Assembly: GCA_045133615.1 (NCBI GenBank)
Contig: JBGUUQ010000001.1
Coordinates: 1-24,855 of the forward strand
Length of the DNA: 24,855 nucleotides
Reading direction: 5' to 3'
Origin: M3 sp045133615
GTDB lineage: Bacteria > Bacteroidota > Bacteroidia > Bacteroidales > Muribaculaceae
Part shown: positions 14,497-21,917 of the stretch, one piece after another
Layout: each line of letters begins with the position of its first letter
Numbering within the stretch: position 1 is the stretch's first letter
Translations under genes and position numbers: made by a program
Notes under the pieces: generated by a model
Database searches by the model: none
What the model was told of the DNA's origin: nothing
What the model saw: only the letters and a program-made list of their open reading frames with translations

Positions 14497-15924
14497 ATGA
14501 GATTAAACCATTTTGGTGCCCTTGCGGTGTCAATGGTTGTGTGCGTTTCATCGACAGCCATAGCCCAAGACTACCCCACCGACACCCTGACGCTATCGCT
14601 CGACCAATGCATAGCCATTGCTCTCGACAAAAACCCGACCATAAAGGTCGCCGACATGGAGATAAAACGTGTCGACTACTCTAAGAAAGAAACTATCGGA
14701 CAACTGTTACCCACTATTGATTTCGGGGTGACTTACAACCGCACTATCGAAAAGCAGACCATGTATATGGATATGGGTAGCTTGTCGAAAGGGAGCACGT
14801 CGTCGGACGAAAGTACAACAGAATCCACCGAGACATCGACAAGCTCCGGAGCCACCGGTATCAAAATGGGACGCGACAATTCGTGGTCGACAGGATTCTC
14901 CGCATCGGTGCCATTGATTGCTCCGCAACTTTGGAAGACGCTTAAACTGAGCGACAGCCAGATATTGCAAAACATCGAAAGCGCACGTGCATCGCGTCTT
15001 TCACTCATCAACCAGGTGAAAAGCGCGTATTACGCACTTTTGCTCGCCATCGACTCTCGCAATGTAATTCAGGACAGCTACGACAATGCAGTATTCAATG
15101 CTGAAGTATATGAGAAAAAATATAAAGTCGGAGCGGCTTCCGAATACGATGTGCTTCGCACGCAAGTAGCCATCAAGAACACTGAGCCGGAACTTTTGCA
15201 AGCCGACATCTCTATCAAGCAGGCCCGACTACAACTTGCGATTCTCATGGGCATGGATGTGGCAATACCTATCAATCCCACCACCAAACTTGCGGATTAC
15301 GAAAAAGATATGTACGGCAATACACTTGCCATCGATCGCTCGATAGACTCGAACACCGACCTACGTATGCTCGACCTTCAGACACGTTCGCTCAAAGATG
15401 CTCTTGCCGTGCAAAAAATGTCGTTGCTCCCGACTTTGGCGCTGACATTCAATTATAATTGGACTTCGATGTCGAACGGCAATGCGCTGCGCAACTTCAG
15501 ATGGACACCGTACTCCATATTAGGCCTTACTCTCAATATTCCAATTTTCAGCGGAGGACAAAAATATAATCGCATCAAGCAAGCCGATATTCAGGTGAAA
15601 GAGATGACTTGGCAACGCGAAAATCTCGAACGTTCGGTTCGTATGCAGGTAGACCTTGCCATCGATAATATCGAGATGAATGTAAAGCAGATAGCATCGA
15701 ACGCCGAAAGCGTGGCACAAGCCGACAAAGCGCACGACATCATGGAACGTTCGTTTGAAATCGGAGCTGCGTCTTACCTCGATTTGCGCGATTCGCAACT
15801 TGCGCTCACCAGAGCTCGTCTCGCCTACTATTCGGCTATCTACAATTACCTGATTGCCAATAGCGAGCTTGAACTCCTCCTCGGCAATGCCGATATCAAA
15901 AAATATGAATCTCTTAACCAATAA
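14497..15924 (+). CDS. TolC-like outer-membrane efflux protein
   Basis: Outer-membrane channel of a tripartite efflux pump. 475 aa with a classical signal peptide (1-23, cleavage after AIA before QDY). The mature part shows the duplicated OEP repeat pattern: LSLDQCIAIALDKNPTIKVADMEI (33-56) opens repeat 1, and long amphipathic helices follow. The second half includes an SGGQKYNRIKQADIQ turn and the C-terminal RLAYYSAIYNYLIANSELELLLG helix. A Ser/Thr-rich low-complexity stretch (95-118) sits in the first extracellular-loop region and looks like an insertion. First gene of a four-gene operon; the adaptor follows after 21 nt. The substrate cannot be deduced. Confidence 0.93.
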   Translation: MRLNHFGALAVSMVVCVSSTAIAQDYPTDTLTLSLDQCIAIALDKNPTIKVADMEIKRVDYSKKETIGQLLPTIDFGVTYNRTIEKQTMYMDMGSLSKGSTSSDESTTESTETSTSSGATGIKMGRDNSWSTGFSASVPLIAPQLWKTLKLSDSQILQNIESARASRLSLINQVKSAYYALLLAIDSRNVIQDSYDNAVFNAEVYEKKYKVGAASEYDVLRTQVAIKNTEPELLQADISIKQARLQLAILMGMDVAIPINPTTKLADYEKDMYGNTLAIDRSIDSNTDLRMLDLQTRSLKDALAVQKMSLLPTLALTFNYNWTSMSNGNALRNFRWTPYSILGLTLNIPIFSGGQKYNRIKQADIQVKEMTWQRENLERSVRMQVDLAIDNIEMNVKQIASNAESVAQADKAHDIMERSFEIGAASYLDLRDSQLALTRARLAYYSAIYNYLIANSELELLLGNADIKKYESLNQ

Positions 15925-15945
15925 AAACATAGTACCTATTATATT

Positions 15946-16971
15946 ATGAACTCATTCAGAGCCATCAGCCGCACATTCGGCGCAATTGCAATCGCCACAT
16001 TGGTAGCTTCATGCAGTTCGTCGGACAACGACAGCAAAAAGACCGTCGCAGAAGAACTTCCGCTTGTAGAAGTTCAGAAAGTATTCACTCAGGAAGTCAA
16101 CCAATTGACCGAGTACACAGCCACAGTAGAGGCATACAAGACCAACAATATCTCTACGTCGACAGCCAACCGTATTAAAAACATTCTCGTAGATGTAGGC
16201 TCGAAAGTTGCAGTCGGCCAAAAGGTGGTAATCCTCGACAATGTGAACATCGAGCAACTCAAAGTGCGCCTTGACAACACCGAACGCGAATATAATCGCG
16301 CTGTGCAACTACTCGAAATCGGCGGCGGAACACAACAATCGGTCGACCAACTCAAGACTGAACTCGATGCAGCACGCCGCCAATACACCAATATGGTGGA
16401 AAACACGGTGCTCGTATCGCCTATCAACGGAGTAGTCACCGCTCGCAACTATGATCCGGGCGACATGACCGGTGCCACACCGATTCTTACCATCGAACAA
16501 GTTCGTCCGGTTAAGATTCTCGTCAATGTATCGGAAAGCGACTTTACCAAAGTGCGCAAAGGTATGGAGGTGGGCATTAAACTCGATGTATATGGCGATG
16601 AACAATTCACCGGAAAAATCTCGTTGATACACCCGACTATCGATCCCGCTACTCGCACATTTACCGTAGAAATCGACATCACCAATGCCGATGAGCGTAT
16701 TCGTCCGGGAATGTTTGCTCGTGTTGAAATGAATTTTGGCACAGCGCAACATGTTGTGGTTCCTGACCGCGCTATTGTAAAGCAAGCGGGTTCGGGCAAC
16801 AAATATGTTTATGTGCTTCACGGCGACTCGGTATCATACAATCGTGTCGAACTCGGTCAACGTATCGACAACACCTACGAAGTTATTTCAGGCGTTGACG
16901 ACGGAGCCGAAGTGGTGATCACCGGTCAATCGGGCCTTGCCGACGGAGTAAAAGTAGAAGTAAAGAAATAA
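15946..16971 (+). CDS. RND efflux periplasmic adaptor lipoprotein (HlyD/AcrA family)
   Basis: Links the inner-membrane pump to the outer-membrane channel. 341 aa with a lipoprotein signal peptide; lipobox VASC with C23 as lipidation site, followed by a Ser-rich tether. The two halves of the lipoyl-like domain are visible: the strand set ending GSKVAVGQKVVILDN, and LVSPINGVVTARNYDPGDM near 145-163. They flank a short alpha-hairpin (about 100-142). The beta-barrel domain (about 170-255) and membrane-proximal domain (to 341) follow. Short hairpins like this are usual in Bacteroidota AcrA-type adaptors. The pump gene begins 29 nt downstream. Confidence 0.94.
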   Translation: MNSFRAISRTFGAIAIATLVASCSSSDNDSKKTVAEELPLVEVQKVFTQEVNQLTEYTATVEAYKTNNISTSTANRIKNILVDVGSKVAVGQKVVILDNVNIEQLKVRLDNTEREYNRAVQLLEIGGGTQQSVDQLKTELDAARRQYTNMVENTVLVSPINGVVTARNYDPGDMTGATPILTIEQVRPVKILVNVSESDFTKVRKGMEVGIKLDVYGDEQFTGKISLIHPTIDPATRTFTVEIDITNADERIRPGMFARVEMNFGTAQHVVVPDRAIVKQAGSGNKYVYVLHGDSVSYNRVELGQRIDNTYEVISGVDDGAEVVITGQSGLADGVKVEVKK

Positions 16972-17000
16972 GCCATTCACCATTAAGCATCACTTAGACT

Positions 17001-20000
17001 ATGAGTATATATTCAAGCGCGGTGAAACGCCCCATTACCACCACACTTTGCTTTGTGGCGGTGACAATCATGGGTCTTTTCTCACTCTACACGCTTCCTA
17101 TCGACCTCTACCCTGACATCGACACCAACACCATCATGGTTATGACCACATACCAGGGTGCGAGCGCTCAGGACATCGAACAAAACGTAACCCGTCCTCT
17201 CGAAAATACCCTCAACTCGGTTGAGCATCTGAAGCATATAACATCGAAATCGCGTGAAAACATTTCGGTAATCACACTTGAGTTTGAATACGGCTACGAC
17301 ATCGATGTACTCACCAACGATGTGCGCGACAAGCTCGACATGGTGGAAAGTGCCCTGCCTGATGATGCCGAAAATCCGATTATTTTCAAATTCAGCACGG
17401 ACATGATTCCTATCATACTCCTATCGGTGGAAGCCGAAGAGAGTATGCCGGGACTTTATAAAATTCTCGATGATGCGGTTGCCAACCCGTTGGCTCGTGT
17501 GAACGGAGTCGGTTCGGTATCAATTTCGGGTGCGCCGCAACGTGAAATCTATATCTATGTAGACCCGGTTCGGCTCGAAGCATATAACCTCTCCATCGAG
17601 ACAATTTCAGCGCTCATTTCCGCCGAAAACCGAAATATTCCGGGCGGTGTGTTTGACATCGGCTCAGACACCTATTCTCTTCGCATACAAGGAGAATTTA
17701 GCTCACCGGAAGATATGAGCAACATCGTAGTCGGCTCAAAAGACGGTCGCAACATCTATCTCCACGATGTAGCGCGCGTTGTTGATACCCTTCAAGAGCG
17801 TGCACAACAGACCTATACCAACGGGCGCAAAGGTGCAACGATTGTAATCCAAAAGCAATCGGGCGCCAACTCTGTTGAGATCTCCAACAAGGTTCTCGAA
17901 ATGCTTCCCGACCTTCAGAAACGTCTCCCGACCGATGTGAAACTCGGTGTGATTGTCGACACATCCGACAATATCCGCAACACGATCAACTCTCTCGTCG
18001 AAACAGTGCTCTACGCACTTCTGTTCGTGGTAATCGTGGTGTTCTGCTTCCTCGGCCGTTGGCGTGCAACAATGATTATCTGTATCACGATACCGATTTC
18101 GCTCATCGCCTCATTCATCTATCTTGCAATGACCGGCACAAGCCTCAACATCATATCGCTGTCGTCACTGTCAATATCCATCGGTATGGTGGTAGACGAC
18201 GCTATTGTGGTACTTGAAAACGTCACGACACATATCGAACGTGGTTCCGACCCGAAACAGGCGGCAGTGCACGGCACCAACGAAGTCGCCATATCGGTAG
18301 TGGCCTCTACTCTCACCCTTATCGCCGTGTTCTTCCCCTTGACACTTGTCACGGGTATGACCGGTGTACTCTTCCAGCAATTGGGATGGATGGTGACCAT
18401 CATGATGATTATCTCTACCACTTGCGCATTGTCACTCACCCCGATGCTTTGTTCGCAGTTGCTCCGCAAGGATGTGAAACACGGAAAAATATACACCGTC
18501 CTTTTCACCCCCATCAACAATGCTCTTGATGCGCTCGATCGCGGATACGGACGAATGCTTAACTTCGTAGTGACCCACAAGATTTCGACTATCATTTTCT
18601 GTACAGCCATCTTCTTGGCATCAATATTCCTGCTACGCTTTGTCGGCACTGAGTTCTTCCCAACGGCCGATGACGGACGTCTCGGTGTGACGCTTGAGCT
18701 TCCCATCGGTACCCGCGTGGAGATAGCCAATGAAGTCACAGCCCGCCTTGCAAAAGAGTGGACAGAAAAATATCCGGAAATCCAACGTCTCAACTACACC
18801 ACCGGTCAAGCCGACAGCGACAACACATTTGCTTCGCTACGTGACAACGGTTCGCACATCATCTCGATGAACATCCGTCTTGTCGACCCGGAAGAGCGCG
18901 ACCGCGGCATTGTGGAAATCGCGGCATTGATGCGTGAGGACCTCAAGCGTTATCCGGAATTCAAAAAACGCCAAGTCAACGTAGGCGGTAGCCGAGGCTC
19001 CGGCATGAGCGGTCAATCGACCATCGACTACGAAATCTACGGCTACGACTTCACTGAGACTGACTCTGTGGCACAACGCCTCAAGCGCATTCTTGAAGGG
19101 GTGAAAGGAACTGCCGACATCACGATTTCACGTTCCGACTATCAGCCGGAATATCAAGTGGACTTCGATCGCGAGAAATTGGCAATCTACGGCCTTAACC
19201 TCCAGACAGCCGCCAACTATCTGCGCAACCGCATCAACGGTAGCACAGCATCGCAATATCGCGAAGATGGCGAAGAGTACGACATCAAAGTGATGTATGC
19301 TCCCGAACACCGTACGTCAATCGCCGACATAGAAAACATTCTCATCTACAACTCGGCAGGACAAGGCGTACGCATAAAAGATGTAGGTAAAGTAGTGGAA
19401 CGATTCACTCCTCCTACCATCGAGCGTAAAGACCGCGAACGTATCATCACCGTGTCTACCGTGGTTTCCGGTGTGCCGATGAGCGAAGTGGTCGAGGCTT
19501 CTCAAAAGGAAATCGACAAGATGGATCTGCCGCAAGGTATCAACATCTCACTCTCCGGTAGCTATGAGGACCAACAGGATTCATTCTCCGACCTTTTGAT
19601 GCTTGGTGTACTCATCATTATATTGGTATATATCGTGATGGCTGCCCAATTTGAATCCTACGTTTACCCCGGCATTATCATGACCTCTCTGCCGTTTGCA
19701 TTCACCGGTGTGTTCTTGCTGCTTTTCCTTACAGGACACAACCTCAATGTGATGTCGATGATTGGAGCCATCATGCTTATCGGTATCGTAGTGAAAAACG
19801 GTATCGTACTTATCGACTACATCACTCTCAATCGCGAGCGAGGCATGTCGATACGTTCGGCTGTAGTACACGGCGGCGAATCCCGTCTCCGTCCTATCAT
19901 CATGACAGCATTGACCACTATCCTCGGTATGGTGCCGATGGCAGTCAGCACCGGACAGGGTGCCGAAATGTGGCAACCGATGGGTGTAGCTGTGATAGGC

Positions 20001-20126
20001 GGTCTCACATTCTCCACATTGTTGACCCTCTTCTACGTTCCGGCAATGTACTGTATGTTTGCCGCCGTGGGAGTAAAACGCCAACGCAAAGCAATACGCC
20101 GCGCATTGTCAAACCCCAAAAACTAA
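17001..20126 (+). CDS. RND-family inner-membrane efflux transporter (AcrB-like)
   Basis: Proton-driven resistance-nodulation-division pump. 1041 aa, full length, with the expected two-fold layout: an N-terminal span (about 10-30), a large periplasmic loop, spans 2-6, a second span near 545, a second large loop, and the last five spans. The proton-relay residues match AcrB: D399-D400 in GMVVDDAIVVLEN (395-407) and K932 in GIVVKNGIVLIDY. These features favour the hydrophobe/amphiphile (HAE1) class over metal pumps, which carry a different TM4 motif. Ends 7 nt before the small PG0541-like gene. Substrate unknown. Confidence 0.95.
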   Translation: MSIYSSAVKRPITTTLCFVAVTIMGLFSLYTLPIDLYPDIDTNTIMVMTTYQGASAQDIEQNVTRPLENTLNSVEHLKHITSKSRENISVITLEFEYGYDIDVLTNDVRDKLDMVESALPDDAENPIIFKFSTDMIPIILLSVEAEESMPGLYKILDDAVANPLARVNGVGSVSISGAPQREIYIYVDPVRLEAYNLSIETISALISAENRNIPGGVFDIGSDTYSLRIQGEFSSPEDMSNIVVGSKDGRNIYLHDVARVVDTLQERAQQTYTNGRKGATIVIQKQSGANSVEISNKVLEMLPDLQKRLPTDVKLGVIVDTSDNIRNTINSLVETVLYALLFVVIVVFCFLGRWRATMIICITIPISLIASFIYLAMTGTSLNIISLSSLSISIGMVVDDAIVVLENVTTHIERGSDPKQAAVHGTNEVAISVVASTLTLIAVFFPLTLVTGMTGVLFQQLGWMVTIMMIISTTCALSLTPMLCSQLLRKDVKHGKIYTVLFTPINNALDALDRGYGRMLNFVVTHKISTIIFCTAIFLASIFLLRFVGTEFFPTADDGRLGVTLELPIGTRVEIANEVTARLAKEWTEKYPEIQRLNYTTGQADSDNTFASLRDNGSHIISMNIRLVDPEERDRGIVEIAALMREDLKRYPEFKKRQVNVGGSRGSGMSGQSTIDYEIYGYDFTETDSVAQRLKRILEGVKGTADITISRSDYQPEYQVDFDREKLAIYGLNLQTAANYLRNRINGSTASQYREDGEEYDIKVMYAPEHRTSIADIENILIYNSAGQGVRIKDVGKVVERFTPPTIERKDRERIITVSTVVSGVPMSEVVEASQKEIDKMDLPQGINISLSGSYEDQQDSFSDLLMLGVLIIILVYIVMAAQFESYVYPGIIMTSLPFAFTGVFLLLFLTGHNLNVMSMIGAIMLIGIVVKNGIVLIDYITLNRERGMSIRSAVVHGGESRLRPIIMTALTTILGMVPMAVSTGQGAEMWQPMGVAVIGGLTFSTLLTLFYVPAMYCMFAAVGVKRQRKAIRRALSNPKN

Positions 20127-20133
20127 CCATCGT

Positions 20134-20427
20134 ATGAAATCAATATTCATAGCATTCGACCAAGCATACTACGAGCGAATCATCACCATGCTCGAAAAAA
20201 ATAATTGCCGCGGCTTCACCGCATGGCAAGAAGTACAAGGACGAGGCAGCATAAGCGGAGAGCCACACTATGGCTCTCACGCTTGGCCGTCGCTCGCATC
20301 GGCAATGATGGTCATCGTGGAAGATCACCGCGTGGACAACGTGCTCAACGCCCTCCACGAAATGGACCTCGCCACCCCAAAACTCGGATTGCGAGCATTC
20401 GTTTGGGACGTCGAGCGCAGCATTTAA
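20134..20427 (+). CDS. PG0541-like small protein associated with RND pump
   Basis: 97 aa, no signal peptide and no membrane span, so cytosolic. It resembles the PG0541-type transporter-associated protein that follows RND pumps in Bacteroidota. The conserved core is QGRGSISGEPHYGSHAWP (about residues 35-52), then an MMVIVEDHRV strand and the C-terminal RAFVWDVE. Alternating strands and helices suggest a small ferredoxin-like fold comparable to PII/CutA proteins; that is inference from pattern. It lies 7 nt after the pump gene, so co-transcription is almost certain. A regulatory or sensing role at the pump is plausible but unproven. Confidence 0.85.
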   Translation: MKSIFIAFDQAYYERIITMLEKNNCRGFTAWQEVQGRGSISGEPHYGSHAWPSLASAMMVIVEDHRVDNVLNALHEMDLATPKLGLRAFVWDVERSI

Positions 20428-20447
20428 GTGAATTTCGACTCGAATTA

Positions 20448-20479
20448 TTTGGAAAGTCGCCCAACTCTTATTACCTTTG
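20448..20479 (+). promoter_or_regulatory. Promoter of tRNA-Leu
   Basis: TTTG at 20448-20451 and TACCTTTG at 20472-20479 with 20 bases between are an exact match to the Bacteroidota consensus. Transcription would begin near 20485, nine bases before the tRNA. Confidence 0.78.
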
Positions 20480-20493
20480 CAGCCACAAAGCTC

Positions 20494-20578
20494 GCGCATG
20501 TGGCGTAATTGGTAGCCGCGCTAGACTTAGGATCTAGTGTCGTGAGACGTGGGGGTTCGAGTCCCTTCATGCGCACCA
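20494..20578 (+). tRNA. tRNA-Leu, anticodon TAG
   Basis: The acceptor GCGCATG (20494-20500) pairs with CATGCGC (20568-20574). The anticodon stem-loop CTAGA-CTTAGGA-TCTAG gives anticodon TAG, reading CUN (mainly CUA). A variable arm TGTC-GTGA-GACG makes it class II, and the T loop is TTCGAGT. Discriminator A and an encoded CCA follow (20575-20578). Confidence 0.94.
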
Positions 20579-20582
20579 CACA

Positions 20583-20618
20583 AAAGAGGAGAAAATCCAA
20601 ATGGATTTTCTCCTCTTT
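20583..20618 (+). terminator. Terminator after tRNA-Leu
   Basis: A perfect 16-pair stem (20583-20598 with 20603-20618) and a four-base loop AAAT, followed by a T-rich stretch (TCATTTCTTATTCTT). It starts five bases after the tRNA CCA end. Confidence 0.8.
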
Positions 20619-20733
20619 CATTTCTTATTCTTATCTCCACTATCGAGCATATTTGAAAAATGATTTAGAGAGGTTCGGGGCAATAAAAGGCGGGAATCGG
20701 GGTTAAGATGAATGGGAGGTGAGGATTCCGGAA

Positions 20734-20765
20734 TTTGTCACTTTTTCAAAAAAATGTTTTCTTTG
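20734..20765 (+). promoter_or_regulatory. Candidate promoter of the sigma/anti-sigma/barrel cassette
   Basis: TTTG at 20734-20737 and TTTCTTTG at 20758-20765, 20 bases apart, match the primary-sigma consensus with one mismatch (second base of -7). The start would be near 20771, 34 nt before the sigma ATG. A second promoter read by the ECF sigma itself could exist; I cannot recognise its motif. Confidence 0.45.
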
Positions 20766-20804
20766 AGGGTTTAGTAAATCGGATGTCATGTGTCTTATAA
20801 GTGT

Positions 20805-21299
20805 ATGACGAACAGAAACGGCATAGAACAGCTTTTCAAAATGCATTATGCGCAAATGCATCGACTCGCTTTGGCACTGCTTCACGATGAAGATTCGGCG
20901 CGTGATGTCGTCCACGACATCTTTGCCTCGCTGCTCCACTCCGACAGTGACGCCCTACCGACCGGAGGTTATCTGCTTCGGATGGTACGCAACCGTTGCC
21001 TCAATCTTATTCGCGACACTGACATCCATGAGCGCATTGTACGAGGATATTTTCTCGATATGGATGAGTATGATGAGGAGGGATTTCCCAATGATGAAAC
21101 CATTGCGGCAATCGATTCCATCGTCAAGAGTCAACTTCCGGAGCAGTGCACACGAGTCGTAGAATTGCGATTTTATGAAGGATTACATTTCGCCGATGTG
21201 GCCAAAGAGATGGGCATCAGTCCGACTGCCGTTTTCAAGCATCTTCGTCGTGCGCTAACGTTAATCCGTAAAAAACTCAAAGAGAATGGACAGATATGA
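20805..21299 (+). CDS. ECF sigma factor (sigma-70 family)
   Basis: Alternative sigma factor; 164 aa from the ATG at 20805. A GTG five codons upstream is possible but the ATG gives a normal N-terminus (MTNRNGIEQLFKMHY). Region 2 lies at about 5-70 with LALALLHDEDSARDVVHDIF (21-40). A short acidic linker (about 84-100, DMDEYDEEGFPNDE) precedes region 4 (105-158), which has the helix-turn-helix FADVAKEMGISPTAVFKHLRRAL. It resembles the FecI-like ECF proteins of Bacteroidota. It overlaps the anti-sigma gene by 14 nt, as expected for a partner pair made in fixed ratio. Confidence 0.93.
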   Translation: MTNRNGIEQLFKMHYAQMHRLALALLHDEDSARDVVHDIFASLLHSDSDALPTGGYLLRMVRNRCLNLIRDTDIHERIVRGYFLDMDEYDEEGFPNDETIAAIDSIVKSQLPEQCTRVVELRFYEGLHFADVAKEMGISPTAVFKHLRRALTLIRKKLKENGQI

Positions 21300-21915
21300 A
21301 CTCGTGCTCGACATTGTCGAACATCCCGAAAAGTATTCTCCGGAACGCTTGAATGAATTGCTTTCAGAGCCGGAGACAAAGGAGATTTACAATCTCGTGT
21401 GTAGGCTTCGGTCGTCGATGAGCGACAGAAAATCGGTTAATGTCGACGAGGAGTGGCAGAATTTTGTGTCGCAACACTCTCACCGAAAAATAAAATTCAT
21501 GTGGCTGAGCGGACGAGCCGCCTCAATAGCCATTTTGCTTATGAGTTCCATTGTTGCTATTGCAATAGGATTTTCAGTCAAAATAGCGGTGTTCGACAGT
21601 CGGTCGGAATCAGAAGTTACATCCGATAAAGTGGTCGAATCGACTACTGTAACTGCATCGACCGACACACCGGCAGATACGGCTACAACGATAACGAGTC
21701 CGATACTTTTTGAGGATGCCACCTTGTTGGAGGTAATGGAGTCGGTCGGAAAGGTCTACAATGTAGCATTACGGTTCAACAACCGCCAAACCGAGAATCT
21801 TCACCTATATTACCGGCTCAACCCGGAGCTGACTCTTGAAGAGACCATAGAGCAGCTCAACACATTCGAGCAAATCAATATCCGCATTGCCGACAAAACG
21901 CTTATAATCGACTGA
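21286..21915 (+). CDS. Single-span anti-sigma factor with DUF4974-like C-terminal domain
   Basis: 209 aa. The cytosolic N-terminal part (1-72) would hold the ECF sigma factor. One transmembrane helix lies at about 76-100 (SGRAASIAILLMSSIVAIAIGF), then a Ser/Thr/Asp/Glu-rich linker (105-138). A compact periplasmic domain follows (139-209), starting LFEDATLLEVMESVGKVYNV and ending INIRIADKTLIID, in the pattern of DUF4974 from FecR-like proteins. The central FecR domain of full-length FecR proteins (usually over 300 aa) is missing, so this is a reduced form. Overlaps the sigma gene and is followed after 2 nt by the barrel gene, which supports a three-part signalling operon. Confidence 0.85.
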   Translation: MDRYELVLDIVEHPEKYSPERLNELLSEPETKEIYNLVCRLRSSMSDRKSVNVDEEWQNFVSQHSHRKIKFMWLSGRAASIAILLMSSIVAIAIGFSVKIAVFDSRSESEVTSDKVVESTTVTASTDTPADTATTITSPILFEDATLLEVMESVGKVYNVALRFNNRQTENLHLYYRLNPELTLEETIEQLNTFEQINIRIADKTLIID

Positions 21916-21917
21916 CC

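Noticed and set aside
14430..14684. 84-codon frame before and across the TolC-like start
   Set aside because: Out of frame with the efflux gene, no domain, rich in His/Arg/Cys as expected for a shadow frame.
20790..20804. GTG start five codons upstream for the sigma factor
   Set aside because: The ATG at 20805 gives a typical ECF N-terminus; the extra residues MSYKC add nothing recognisable.
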